Source: Chitinispirillum alkaliphilum (GTDB lineage Bacteria; Fibrobacterota; Chitinivibrionia; Chitinivibrionales; Chitinispirillaceae). From it: a DNA stretch of 64,000 nt. The stretch is from contig LDWW01000019.1 in assembly GCA_001045525.1 (NCBI GenBank), forward strand, positions 1 to 64,000, written 5' to 3'. Position 1 is the stretch's first letter; each line of letters starts with the position of its first letter. Shown one piece after another: positions 1 to 8,765 of this stretch. The notes below the pieces were generated by a model that was not told the origin of the DNA, ran no database searches, and saw only the letters and a list, made by a program, of their open reading frames with translations. Made by a program: the position numbers and the translations under genes.

Positions 1-27
1 TCAACACAAGTAAATACCTATATTGCT

Positions 28-430
28 AAACCGCGCAAGGGGGGACGGAAGGTGGCACTTTCTTAAGTGCCAGTGCCCTCAAAGGGCGGAGCGTCTTCGC
101 GAAGCCCTACAAACGAGGCACCGAGGAGGAATCCCGATTTCCATCGGGAAGCCTGAAGGAGAACCGGTAAGTTTACAGTGAGCCTGGCCGAACTGTCTTC
201 GGCAGCCGCCCAAATCATCCTTATTCTCTTTCGCAAGCTCTTTTACTTTTAATTATAATTTTTAAGAACACTTCGACTATCCCGATTCGGAAATCGGGAT
301 GCTCCCTTCGACTGGGAGCTCAGGACAGGCAGTGCGAGCGGAAGTGAGAGAAAAACCGGAATCAAGGTCCCAAAGTCCCCTTCAGGGGATTTAGGGGCCT
401 CTTAAACGGTAATACAAATATCTCCACTGC
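28..430 (+). ncRNA. Candidate structured RNA element, copy 1
   Basis: Hairpin 54-60/65-71 (GGCACTT, loop TCTT, AAGTGCC) is followed at once by an outer helix in which GTGCC (73-77) pairs with GGCAC (117-121). Further hairpins: GCCGAACTGTCTTCGGC near 187-203 and CCCGATTCGGAAATCGGG near 282-299. No ORF or ribosome binding site is associated. Calling it an RNA is inference from structure shared between copies; transcription is unproven. Confidence 0.5.
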
Positions 431-822
431 AAACCGCGCAAGGGGGACTGCAGGTGGCACTTTCTTAAGTGCCAGTGCCCTCAAAGGCCGGAGCGTCTTC
501 GCGAAGCGCTACAAACGAGGCACCGATCCCGCATTCTGCGGGAGAGCCAAGGAGAACCGGTAAGTTTACAGTGAGCCTGGCCGAACTGTCTTCGGCATGC
601 GCCCAAATCATTCTTATTCTCTCTCTCAATCTCTTTTACTTTCAATTAAATTTTTAAGAACACTTCGACTATCCCGATTCGGAAATCGGGATGCTCAGTG
701 CGAGCGGGAGCTCAGGACAGGCAGCGTGAGCGGAAGTGAGAGAAAAACCGGAATCAAGGTCCCAAAGTCCCCTTCAGGGGATTTAGGGGCTTCTTAAACG
801 GTAATACAAATATCTCCACGGT
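431..822 (+). ncRNA. Candidate structured RNA element, copy 2
   Basis: Nearly identical to copy 1. Hairpin 456-462/467-473 (GGCACTT/AAGTGCC) and outer helix 475-479 with 519-523 (GTGCC/GGCAC). It differs from copy 1 mainly in a short segment after the GGCAC strand (531-545) and in substitutions and a short indel around 695-725. The short ORFs within it are not conserved in the other copies. Confidence 0.5.
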
Positions 823-1050
823 AAACCGCGGCAGGGAGGACTGCAGGTGGACAATTCCTATTGTCCAGTCCCCTCCAAAAAGCGGAGTCCTCGGAGCGCT
901 ATAAACGAGGGACCGAGGAGGTACGACGAGCCGAAAGGAGGACCGGTAAGTTTACAGTGAGCCTGGCCGAACTGTACCCGGCAGCCGCCCGAATCATCCT
1001 TATCCTCTCTCTCAATCTCTTTTACTTTCAATTATAATTTTAAGAACACT
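823..1050 (+). ncRNA. Candidate structured RNA element, copy 3 (3'-truncated, covarying helices)
   Basis: The hairpin is now GGACAAT (849-855) / ATTGTCC (860-866): four of seven base pairs differ from copies 1 and 2, and every change is compensated. The outer helix is GTCCC (868-872) with GGGAC (909-913), again a paired change from GTGCC/GGCAC. The flanking blocks (GTAAGTTTACAGTGAGCCTGG and the pyrimidine tract) stay the same. The unit ends after TAAGAACACT near 1050 and lacks the G/C-rich 3' third. Confidence 0.55.
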
Positions 1051-1066
1051 CCCCCAAAGCACGCAT

Positions 1067-2683
1067 CTACTTTCTCTTCCTCTTAAGCCCTCCCGTTTTT
1101 GCCTTTGAGACGACAGGACGTTTACCGTTACGAAGTTTCTTGCACTTTAACAAAATTTTCTCAGCATCGGCAAATGGTACTGTCATAAAGGAGAATCTGT
1201 CATGGACTTCAACTTCCTCAATCAAAGATCTTGAGACGCCGCTCTCTTTGACCACAAAATCGACGAGTGATTTTTTGGTGAAATTAAAATCCTTGCCCCT
1301 GGCGATAAACAGACGGGTTTTTCCGGTTGAAAGATCATTCTCTCCCCTGTTTTTACTCCTTTTCACCTGAGATATTTTTCCATAACTGCTCACGTCAAAA
1401 GATTTACTGAACGATAACTTCAGTACAGCAGTGAGTACCTCCGAAGGCTGCACATCACCCTCCAGTAACTCCTCAGCCCACGATTCAAAATGTGCTTCAG
1501 CGGAAGCATTGGAGATCAGACTTTTTAATTCTTCTGTGATATTTTTCTTTTTGTTTTCGACAATCTGCCCGATTTCAGGCACCTGCAGTTTTCTCATAGT
1601 CACTTTGGCCGCACGCTTTATGAAACCCAGCTTACTGAACTCATCCGGAGTGATAAAAGTCACAGCAGTCCCCTGGTTTCCCGCCCGTCCAGTTCTTCCA
1701 ATTCTATGTATATAGGCTTCGGGGTTTTGGGGAAGAGAATAGTTGATCACGTGGGTAAGATTGTTGATATCAATCCCCCTTGCTGCAACATCTGTGGCCA
1801 CCAGCAGGTTAATCTGCTGATTGCGGAATTTTCTCAGAATTGATTCTCTCTGTGACTGGGAGATATCTCCGTGAATTCCCTCAGAAGAATATCCTCTGTC
1901 TATTAGACTTGAAACAAGCTCATCAACATCACTTTTAGTTCTGCAGAAAACGATCCCATAGAAACGGCTCTCCATGTCAACTATCCTGCACAGAGCCTCG
2001 AACTTGTCTCTTCTGGACACCTCATAATAGATCTGATCTGTCAAATTGGTGGTAAGTGATGTTTTCGTTTTTATGTGCTTTGTGTCAATCATATATCTAG
2101 AAGCGAGGTTTTTTATTCTCTCAGGCATGGTTGCAGAAAAAAGCAGCACTCGCTTGTAATCAGGTGCCTGCTCGAGGATCTGCTCGATATCCTCTATAAA
2201 ACCCATATTGAGCATCTCATCACCTTCATCAAGAATCACAAACTCCACCTTCTGGAGATTGAGTGTTTTCCTTCTGATATGATCCAAAAGTCTTCCCGGT
2301 GTGCCTACAACTATTGATACACCTTTTTTTAATCTGTTGAGCTGAAGCTCCATTGACTGGCCACCATAAATGGGAGCAATGGTCAGCCCGCTGTCGCCCT
2401 TCAGGGAATTGAATTCCTCACAAATCTGTAACACCAGCTCTCTTGTTGGAGCAAGGATCAATGCCTGAACATGTTTCATCTTCGGGTCAAGCATATCCAA
2501 AAGGGGCAGGGCAAACGCAGCAGTCTTTCCAGTCCCGGTCTGGGCCTGAGCAATAATATCCGATTCGTCGTTGAGGAAAAGGGGTATAGTTAGGCTTTGA
2601 ATCTCAGTTGGCTCTTCAAAGCCTTTTTTTCTTATTGAATTGAGTGTTTTTTCGGAGAGTCCTAAGTCTTTAAATTCTTTCAT
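1067..2683 (-). CDS. deaD: DEAD-box ATP-dependent RNA helicase, DeaD/CsdA-like
   Basis: Cytoplasmic ATP-dependent RNA helicase of 538 residues, expected to act in ribosome assembly and RNA turnover. Visible motifs: Q-motif region (FKDLGL...PTEIQ, residues 4-29), Walker A AQTGTGKT (47-54), PTRELV, TPGR, SAT (183-185), and the second RecA lobe with CRTKSDVD, ATDVAARGIDI and HRIGRTGRAG. A DbpA-type RNA-binding domain follows (about 450-520), then a basic tail. That layout fits DeaD rather than RhlE or DbpA. Motif II reads DEGD (152-155) instead of DEAD, an Ala-to-Gly change that is clear in the DNA. The gene stands alone: 246 bp separate it from smc upstream, and the repeat array lies directly beyond its stop. 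Family assignment is secure; the symbol is less so. Confidence 0.93.
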   Translation of the reverse strand: MKEFKDLGLSEKTLNSIRKKGFEEPTEIQSLTIPLFLNDESDIIAQAQTGTGKTAAFALPLLDMLDPKMKHVQALILAPTRELVLQICEEFNSLKGDSGLTIAPIYGGQSMELQLNRLKKGVSIVVGTPGRLLDHIRRKTLNLQKVEFVILDEGDEMLNMGFIEDIEQILEQAPDYKRVLLFSATMPERIKNLASRYMIDTKHIKTKTSLTTNLTDQIYYEVSRRDKFEALCRIVDMESRFYGIVFCRTKSDVDELVSSLIDRGYSSEGIHGDISQSQRESILRKFRNQQINLLVATDVAARGIDINNLTHVINYSLPQNPEAYIHRIGRTGRAGNQGTAVTFITPDEFSKLGFIKRAAKVTMRKLQVPEIGQIVENKKKNITEELKSLISNASAEAHFESWAEELLEGDVQPSEVLTAVLKLSFSKSFDVSSYGKISQVKRSKNRGENDLSTGKTRLFIARGKDFNFTKKSLVDFVVKESGVSRSLIEEVEVHDRFSFMTVPFADAEKILLKCKKLRNGKRPVVSKAKTGGLKRKRK

Positions 2684-2929
2684 CTTTCGTAATCCAAATT
2701 CTTTGCCACAGAGGCACGGGTTAATATCTGCACTCAGTACAGCTTCGCGGGCTGAATTGATGCATTATAAGTTAAATCCTGTATAGATGTGTTAAAAGAG
2801 ATTTTTTTCAGTGGGAGATCTTTTTTTACACAGATTTTGACAGATAATTCTCTGAAGAACTGATCGTCTTGGATACCCTCTCCTAATCAGCATAAACTGA
2901 TAGTGAGAGCTAATCTATTATTCTTAAAC

Positions 2930-5900
2930 TCAGGCAGCCTGCAGTTCCGCCTCATCAAACTTAACAGAAACGATAGTTGAAATACCAGATTCCTGCTGAG
3001 TGACACCATAGAGCAAGTCTGCAGCTTCCATAGTTCTCTTATTGTGAGTAATCACAATGAACTGTGTTTTTTCTGCAAATTTTCTCAAAACCTTTACAAA
3101 CCTGCCGATATTTGCATCATCGAGAGGAGCATCCAGCTCATCGAGAATACAATATGCAGATGGTTTCACAAGATAGAGAGCGAACAAAAGAGAGATAGCG
3201 GTAAGAGCTCGTTCTCCCCCGGAGAGAAGCTGTACACCTCTCATCTTTTTCCCTGCAGGACGCACATTGATATTTATGGCAGCTTCGAGAGGATCCACGT
3301 TCTCTTCGAGCTGAATATTTGCTTCTCCACCTTCAAACAGAGTAGTAAACATTTCGGTAAAATATTTCTGAACCAGTTCAAATGTTTCAAGGAACTGAGT
3401 TCTCGCTTCCTTATCAAGTTTTTTGATCGCCTTTTCAAGATCATCCACAGCAGTCTGCAGATCATCTCTCTGTTCAGTTAGTTCTTTGAGACGCTGACTC
3501 TCGGTTTCATAGTCCTCCAGAGCAGCCATATTTACCTGACCCACATGTTTTATTCTCTCCTTAAGCATAGAAATATTTTTCACGACATTACTGTCTTCCT
3601 CCTCAATTACCGGCATATCTTCAGGTGGACTTTCCAGATCAATTTCGTAGGCCTCCCAGATTTTCTCCCTGATCCTTCGCTGTTCCTGTTCATCACGGGT
3701 CTGCTTGATCTCACTGTCATGTACCAGGTTTGAAATCCTCTCCACCTCAGTCTGGTCTTCCCTCAGTTCTTTGCGTGACTGCTCAATTTCGTTAAGGCTG
3801 CAGTTATAGGACTCGCGAACTGAATCTTTAATCTGTTCGAGCTCCTTTCGCTTCTCCTTATGTTTTTCAAGTTCCTGCTTTTCAGATACAAGTCTGTTCT
3901 GAAGGTCCTCGATTTCTCTTTGGGCCCTGACTTTCTCTTCATTTTTCGCGGCCTTGCGCTCACCAAAGAGCTTGTTATCCCTTGTAAGCCGTTCGATATC
4001 CCTTTTATCCTGAGCTAAGCGGTTGTTCAACCCATGGACCTCAAGCTCGATGTTTTTGAGATGTTCAACAAGAGTGCGGCGTTCCTCTTCCATAAGACGC
4101 AAAGCGCTCCGTGCTTCATTAACCTGCTCCTCAAGAGATTCACGACGGTTTTGGAATGTAGCCTCTTCCGCCTCACCGTTGGAGATAATCTCTTCAAGCT
4201 CCACAATTTTTCTCTTTAGATCGGTCAGCTCCGGCTGCAGTACATCAATTCGTGAAACAATATTCTGTATTTCGTTTTCATAGTGTGAAATATTTGTCTG
4301 CTGTTCCTGTTGTTTGCGATGTCCCCGGTTTATCAACTCATCAACCTCAACCAAAGCCATTTTCGCTTCATCTCTGTTTATTACACACACATCCTTGTCA
4401 GTAAGCACCTTCCCATAATCTTTCTCAAATACCACAACATCTTCGGAGAGTTTCTCGATTTGCTGTTTTCTCTGAAGAATGCCGGCATTCTCCTCTTTAG
4501 CATCCCCAGCCACCACAGTTCCGTCAAAACTGCATATCACTCCCTGCTCAGTTACCGCCACACCATTGGTTTTACAATTTTTGGTGAATTGAAGGGCAGT
4601 AGGATAATCGGGGGAAATAAACATACTTCCGAACAGATAATCAGCCAAAACCGAACAGTCTTCTTCCGTTTTAACAAACGAAGCGACTTTGACCAGCCCT
4701 TCATCATTCTCAACCGGAGAGTTTTTCTCAAGTGATCCAAGTCTCTCAAGTGAAATCATACATGCAGAACCAACCTTCTCTTTTCCAAGATACTCTACCG
4801 CCGCTTCAAGCTGAGCATCGGTGTCAAAAACGATGGTCTGAATTCTGTTGCCAAGCACTTTTTCAACCAGTGAGACAACCTTTTCATCCTCAATTTTTAT
4901 CAGATCGGCAACAATTCCCCTTAATCCCGCAGGCTTATGATTAAGAATGGCCTTCACTCCACTTTCATAACCTTCAAAGGAGGCATCCAGACCAGCAAGA
5001 AACTTAAGCTGAGATTTGCAGGAAGCGATCTGGGCCTCGAGGTGCTTTTCACTCTCCACCAGCGCCCTGTACCGTTCATCCTCTTTTTCGATCCGCCCCG
5101 CAAGCACCTCTCTTGCCTGGAGATGATTACGGTTGGTCTCATCCACCTCTGCGAGCTGTCTTTTACAAACCTCGATCGACTCCTGATACTCTTCGAGCCG
5201 GTTTTCCAGATTCATTACTTCCCGCTCATCACGGTCCTTTCTCTCCAGGGAATTACTGAGATTGGACTTTGCAGCACTGAGTTTATTTCTTGTCTCACCC
5301 TGGATATTGATCATTTCAATCTGATCCCGTCCAAGCTGATCCGCCAGCTCCCGCCTGGAGGAGAGGTTTTTATCAAATGCAGCAAGCTCGTCATTGGCTC
5401 CATCAACCCGCTCTTTGCTTTTCTGAAGCTGTGATTCCCTTTCAACAATACCCTTTTCAATCTGTGTTCTAAGCTTAATGGCTTCTTCGATCTGAGTATC
5501 GAGGGACTGGGCATCCTGCTCATATATTGCGATGTTTTTGTGAAGATTATTCATCCGCTCTTCATTCACAGAAATAAACCTGTCAAGATTAATGATTTTC
5601 TCATCACATTCACTGACATTTCTGGTTGCAAGCCCAAGCTCGTTTTCCTTCTCGAGTGCAGCGAGCTTCATTTTCTCAATACGTGACTCCCCTGCTGCTA
5701 TACGGGCCTTTAAAGTCTCCCTTAGTGACTCTTTCTCTGCAAGGAAAGCCTTTCTCTGTTTCATTGCCTGGGCCAGCGCAGTGTAGCGGCTGTTTTCGAA
5801 ACCAACTTCAAGTGATTTGAGATTATCATAATAACTTTTATAGCGTCTGGCCTTTTCGACATGACGGGCGAGCATACGAACCTGTCGGTCAGCTTCCTGC

Positions 5901-6484
5901 ACCTTATCATTTATACGCAAAAGATCCTGACGGGTTCTCTCAAGCTGGCGAGCACTCTCTTTTCTGCGCTGCTTGTACTTACCGATTCCTGCGGCTTCTT
6001 CAAACAAAACCCTGCGCTCATCAGCTTTATCGGAAAGAATCGCATTGATCATAGAATTTTCTATAGTAGTATAGGCAGCACTTCCGACTCCGGTATCAAG
6101 AAAAAGATTATGAATATCGCGCAACCTGCAGGGAACCTTATTAAGGCGGTATTCACTTTCTCCGCTTCTGTAGATTCTTCTGGTGATCGAAACCTCATTG
6201 TATTCAACCGGTAATATACCTTTGTTGTTTTCTACTGTCAGGGTCACTTCAGCCATATTGAGGGGCTGGCGGCGCTGTGTTCCGGAGAAAATCACATCCT
6301 GCATACTTGAACTTCTCAGCATCGAGGCTTTCTGTTCACCGAAAACCCACCTTATAGCATCAACCACATTACTCTTTCCGCAGCCATTAGGCCCAATTAC
6401 CGCTGTCATACCAGAGCCAAAACGTAAGTCAGTCTTGTCGGCAAAAGATTTGAATCCGAAAATTGATAACTTCCTGAGAATCAT
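2930..6484 (-). CDS. smc: Chromosome segregation protein SMC
   Basis: Structural-maintenance-of-chromosomes ATPase, the core of the condensin-like complex that compacts and segregates the nucleoid. The chosen start gives 1184 residues, the usual length for bacterial SMC. It begins MILRKLSIFGFKSF, the classic SMC N-terminus, and is preceded by a GGGGAGAG ribosome site. A longer in-frame start at 6571 would add 29 residues with no family resemblance. Walker A GPNGCGKS lies at about 31-38. Long coiled coils flank a hinge (about residues 500-650), and the C-terminal head has the signature LLSGGERAL and Walker B YCILDELDAPLDDAN. No scpA or scpB is adjacent. It probably has its own promoter in the 6485-6840 region. 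Confidence 0.97.
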   Translation of the reverse strand: MILRKLSIFGFKSFADKTDLRFGSGMTAVIGPNGCGKSNVVDAIRWVFGEQKASMLRSSSMQDVIFSGTQRRQPLNMAEVTLTVENNKGILPVEYNEVSITRRIYRSGESEYRLNKVPCRLRDIHNLFLDTGVGSAAYTTIENSMINAILSDKADERRVLFEEAAGIGKYKQRRKESARQLERTRQDLLRINDKVQEADRQVRMLARHVEKARRYKSYYDNLKSLEVGFENSRYTALAQAMKQRKAFLAEKESLRETLKARIAAGESRIEKMKLAALEKENELGLATRNVSECDEKIINLDRFISVNEERMNNLHKNIAIYEQDAQSLDTQIEEAIKLRTQIEKGIVERESQLQKSKERVDGANDELAAFDKNLSSRRELADQLGRDQIEMINIQGETRNKLSAAKSNLSNSLERKDRDEREVMNLENRLEEYQESIEVCKRQLAEVDETNRNHLQAREVLAGRIEKEDERYRALVESEKHLEAQIASCKSQLKFLAGLDASFEGYESGVKAILNHKPAGLRGIVADLIKIEDEKVVSLVEKVLGNRIQTIVFDTDAQLEAAVEYLGKEKVGSACMISLERLGSLEKNSPVENDEGLVKVASFVKTEEDCSVLADYLFGSMFISPDYPTALQFTKNCKTNGVAVTEQGVICSFDGTVVAGDAKEENAGILQRKQQIEKLSEDVVVFEKDYGKVLTDKDVCVINRDEAKMALVEVDELINRGHRKQQEQQTNISHYENEIQNIVSRIDVLQPELTDLKRKIVELEEIISNGEAEEATFQNRRESLEEQVNEARSALRLMEEERRTLVEHLKNIELEVHGLNNRLAQDKRDIERLTRDNKLFGERKAAKNEEKVRAQREIEDLQNRLVSEKQELEKHKEKRKELEQIKDSVRESYNCSLNEIEQSRKELREDQTEVERISNLVHDSEIKQTRDEQEQRRIREKIWEAYEIDLESPPEDMPVIEEEDSNVVKNISMLKERIKHVGQVNMAALEDYETESQRLKELTEQRDDLQTAVDDLEKAIKKLDKEARTQFLETFELVQKYFTEMFTTLFEGGEANIQLEENVDPLEAAININVRPAGKKMRGVQLLSGGERALTAISLLFALYLVKPSAYCILDELDAPLDDANIGRFVKVLRKFAEKTQFIVITHNKRTMEAADLLYGVTQQESGISTIVSVKFDEAELQAA

Positions 6485-6840
6485 ATAATTCGCTCTCTCC
6501 CCGGAGGATTGCTGATGTGTGATTTGGCTCAAAACCGGAGTAAAATACCACCCGTAGAAGCCAAGTTGCATTCAAGATACAATATATTGGGTTTTTGGTC
6601 AAGAAAAAGCTCGCCCATACAGTGCAGGTTTTTGAAAATTGGCCCAAAATGGATTTTAAGGGCTATTGAAACCACAAAAAATATTATAAGCCATAATAAA
6701 AGCAACATATCTTGATTTGTGTCAACATTTCTCCTTTTCTTTCCTTCTATATTAAGATTAGGCACAGTTATTTGATAAATATCAAAACTGGACTTTTTTT
6801 TGCAGGTCAATAAAATTCTTATTTTCCAAGGAGAAGCGTT

Positions 6841-7188
6841 ATGAAAAAAGGAACAGACCAGACACTCATCTCAAAACCTTTCAAATACAATGAACTGGTA
6901 AATTACCAGGATGGTTCTATCGTCAGCAGAACTATCCTTGACCACGATGTCGGTACAATTACGGTATTTGCCTTTGACGCAGAGCAGAGTTTAAGCGAAC
7001 ACACTGCACCCTTTGATGCTCTTATTGAAGTTGTTGAAGGTAAGGGCAATATCATTATTGAAGGAAAGGAGTATGAGGTCAACAGCGGTGAGCAGATAAT
7101 CATGCCTGCAAACAGGCCACATGCAGTGAATGCTGCCGAGCGTTTTAAAATGGTACTTGTCATGATCAGGGCAAAGAAAACGGAATAA
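6841..7188 (+). CDS. Small cupin-domain protein
   Basis: A 115-residue single-domain cupin preceded by AAGGAGAAGCGTT. The two cupin motifs are visible: a first one around SLSEHTAPFDALIEVVEGKG (residues 51-70) and a second around GEQIIMPANRPHAV (81-94). The first motif has one His in the usual HxH position (EH), and the second supplies PxxxPHAV. Such proteins often bind a divalent metal and act as sugar or phenolic isomerases or as sensors; no substrate can be named. It is monocistronic, with an 80-nt palindrome 12 nt downstream of its stop. Confidence 0.85.
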   Translation: MKKGTDQTLISKPFKYNELVNYQDGSIVSRTILDHDVGTITVFAFDAEQSLSEHTAPFDALIEVVEGKGNIIIEGKEYEVNSGEQIIMPANRPHAVNAAERFKMVLVMIRAKKTE

Positions 7189-7200
7189 CTGTGTCAGGTC

Positions 7201-7280
7201 TTAACAAATTGACTTTAGATGTTAAGCCACTGATTGATAGACATTTGTTTATCAGCCAGTGGCCTTAAAGCATTTGTTAA
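7201..7280. repeat. 80-nt nested palindrome downstream of the cupin gene
   Basis: TTAACAAAT (7201-7209) pairs exactly with ATTTGTTAA (7272-7280). Inside, TTAAG.CCACTG pairs with CAGTGG.CCTTAA, and an inner TGATA pairs with TATCA around a short loop. It could act as a terminator for the cupin gene, although no strong T-tract follows, or be a miniature mobile-element remnant. The rest of the 7189-7574 intergenic stretch is AT-rich and shows no gene. Confidence 0.7.
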
Positions 7281-7574
7281 CTCTTTATGTCAACATTAAA
7301 GGAGCTAAGCAGTTTTGATATGGTTCTGATTTTATCAACATTACGTTTTACAGCCGATATATTACAAAAGATGAGAATACAATACATTACAGATAAATTT
7401 AATTTTTTTTGTCTGGAAAACCCGCATTGCTTTTGTTAATTTTACATCGGGAAAACAGGAATATTGGCTAAATGTATTTTTTTTGTGTATTTTGATATGG
7501 CAAATGATAATTTACATAGATTACAGAGTTAAAGGTTACAAGAAACCATTCTCATATAAGCAAAGGAGATTATC

Positions 7575-7892
7575 ATGGCAAGGATCACAAAACAGGAACT
7601 GATTCGATTACAGAAGAAGTACAAAACTGATGCCCGCATTGGTGAAAAGTTCGGAATCACAAGACAAGCCGTACATCAGCTTCGTAAGAAGTATGGAATT
7701 GAGTCCCGCACTGCATCCAATCCGGAAAGAAACCAAAACATTCTGGCTATGCGGGAAAATGGAGCATCGGTAGAGGCAATTGCAAAAAAATTCAAACTCT
7801 CTATTCCGCAGACCTATCGGATTATCAAAGAAACTTCTGCTCCAAAAAAGAAAACAAAAGCCAAGAAAAAAACCACCAAGAAAAAAAGATAA
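7575..7892 (+). CDS. Small HTH DNA-binding protein with Lys-rich tail
   Basis: A 105-residue basic protein preceded by AAAGGAG. It shows two helix-turn-helix-like segments: residues about 17-40 (KTDARIGEKFGITRQAVHQL) and about 55-82 (RENGASVEAIAKKFKLSIPQ). The last ~18 residues are almost all Lys, Thr, Pro and Ala, like the tail of histone H1-like proteins. It is probably a nucleoid-associated or regulatory DNA-binding protein; no named family is recognised. A strong intrinsic terminator follows 12 nt after the stop. Confidence 0.8.
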   Translation: MARITKQELIRLQKKYKTDARIGEKFGITRQAVHQLRKKYGIESRTASNPERNQNILAMRENGASVEAIAKKFKLSIPQTYRIIKETSAPKKKTKAKKKTTKKKR

Positions 7893-7903
7893 AACCCACT
7901 CAG

Positions 7904-7940
7904 GCCCCGGATTTGTTTTTTACAAATATCCGGGGCTTTT
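7904..7940 (+). terminator. Rho-independent terminator after the HTH gene
   Basis: GCCCCGGAT pairs with ATCCGGGGC around a T-rich loop that is itself part-paired (TTTGT/ACAAA), followed by TTTT. Clear intrinsic terminator for the gene ending at 7892. Confidence 0.9.
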
Positions 7941-8100
7941 GCATTCTCCTTATTGCAGACAATTTTTCCAAATTGAGAATTTTTCAATATTAAACCCCCT
8001 GTCCGCGCAAATCTGTAAGGGGATAGTGAATGTGTGCAAATCCACAGTTATTTGTGCGGAGACATTAAGAGTTTCAAGATTGATGTAAAGGGGGTTAGTT

Positions 8101-8481
8101 ATGAACTACGAAAGCATGCAGGACAGAGTTTACAAGCTGGATTTTGTTGAGAGCAGGGAGAGTGCAAGTGCTATGATTAAAGCAGTTCTTGGAACACTTG
8201 CCAGTAGAATGAAAAAACCTCAGGCTCACAGGTTCACCGATGATCTTCCCGAGCCGCTAAATTATGAGACCCTTAGAGGCCATCAGGCACATGTTACCAA
8301 TATATCTGTTGATCAGTTTATTTCCGGTCTATGTTCACAATTCAGGATAAATGAGGAACAGGCAAAGAAACTGGTCACAACGGTTTTGCACTGCGCCAAG
8401 GATTCCCAGCCCCAGGAAGAGATCCTCACATGGGAACAGGGCCTTCCCGCAGAATGGATACCAATAATAGAGAAGGCTTAA
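8101..8481 (+). CDS. DUF2267-like protein
   Basis: A 126-residue soluble protein. The pattern (N-terminal MNYESMQDRV, a helical repeat with AVLGTLASRM, then FTDDLPEPL, later INEEQAKKLVTTVLHCAKD) matches DUF2267 proteins, which carry two related helical halves and have no assigned biochemical function. The gene starts right after a short GGGGGTTAGTT segment and ends at a bidirectional terminator shared with the opposing ferredoxin gene. Family recognition is from memory of the pattern. Confidence 0.75.
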   Translation: MNYESMQDRVYKLDFVESRESASAMIKAVLGTLASRMKKPQAHRFTDDLPEPLNYETLRGHQAHVTNISVDQFISGLCSQFRINEEQAKKLVTTVLHCAKDSQPQEEILTWEQGLPAEWIPIIEKA

Positions 8482-8505
8482 GAGGTACCCATGTGTGGCA
8501 CACCA

Positions 8506-8539
8506 CAAAGAGTACCTGCGTGATGCAGGTACTCTTTTT
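8506..8539. terminator. Bidirectional intrinsic terminator
   Basis: AAAGAGTACCTGC and GCAGGTACTCTTT form a 13-bp perfect stem with a GTGAT loop. T-tracts exist on the plus strand after the stem and, as A-runs, before it, so it can end both the DUF2267 gene (+) and the ferredoxin gene (-), whose stop codon it touches. Confidence 0.88.
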
Positions 8540-8733
8540 CACACCTTGCTGAATATTTTTATAGCCTGCTCAGGACAGTACTTTGCGGCATTTTCATACT
8601 CTAACTCAAAGTACTGAGGGATATTTTTATGTCGTGGCGTTGCTTTTCCGTTTTCGCCCACATCGAATGCATCAGGACAGATACTTGCGCACAGCCCGCA
8701 TCCACTACAGCACTCATCAACTACTACTCTCAT
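8539..8733 (-). CDS. Single-cluster [4Fe-4S] ferredoxin
   Basis: A 64-residue electron carrier. It has the cluster motif C9-x2-C12-x2-C15-x3-C19-P near the N-terminus and a distant C53-P, as in monocluster ferredoxins in which C9, C12 (or an Asp), C15 and the distal Cys bind the cluster. Start MRVVVDECCSGCG. It lies 32 bp downstream of the dehydrogenase gene on the same strand, so the two may be co-transcribed, and it might serve that enzyme or a nearby redox system. Confidence 0.88.
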   Translation of the reverse strand: MRVVVDECCSGCGLCASICPDAFDVGENGKATPRHKNIPQYFELEYENAAKYCPEQAIKIFSKV

Positions 8734-8765
8734 CCTCTGACCTCTCTTTTTGTTGGGTTAAACTT

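Larger units (their letters stand above)
28..1050. repeat. Tandem array of three ~400-bp structured repeat units
   Basis: Three head-to-tail copies begin near 28, 431 and 823 (spacing 403 and 392 bp); the third is cut short near 1050, just before the helicase stop codon. Each unit opens with an AAACCGCG-type block and a strong short hairpin, continues through a larger helix closing on GAGG(C/G)AC, a shared block GGTAAGTTTACAGTGAGCCTG, a GCCGAA...CGGC hairpin, a pyrimidine-rich stretch and a TTTTTAAGAACAC block, and (copies 1 and 2) ends in a G/C-rich segment and CTTAAACGGTAATAC. No frame is conserved across copies, so it is not coding. Diverged fragments recur near 46.0 kb and 48.95 kb, so this is a dispersed family. 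The function is unknown. The orientation given in the copy entries is arbitrary, although the hairpins read best on the plus strand. Confidence 0.85.

Noticed and set aside
469-797. Short plus-strand ORFs inside the left-edge repeats
   Set aside because: Frames are not shared by the other copies and they cross the structured segments.
28-1050. CRISPR array or coding repeats
   Set aside because: Units are ~400 bp with no spacer pattern, no cas genes and no conserved frame.
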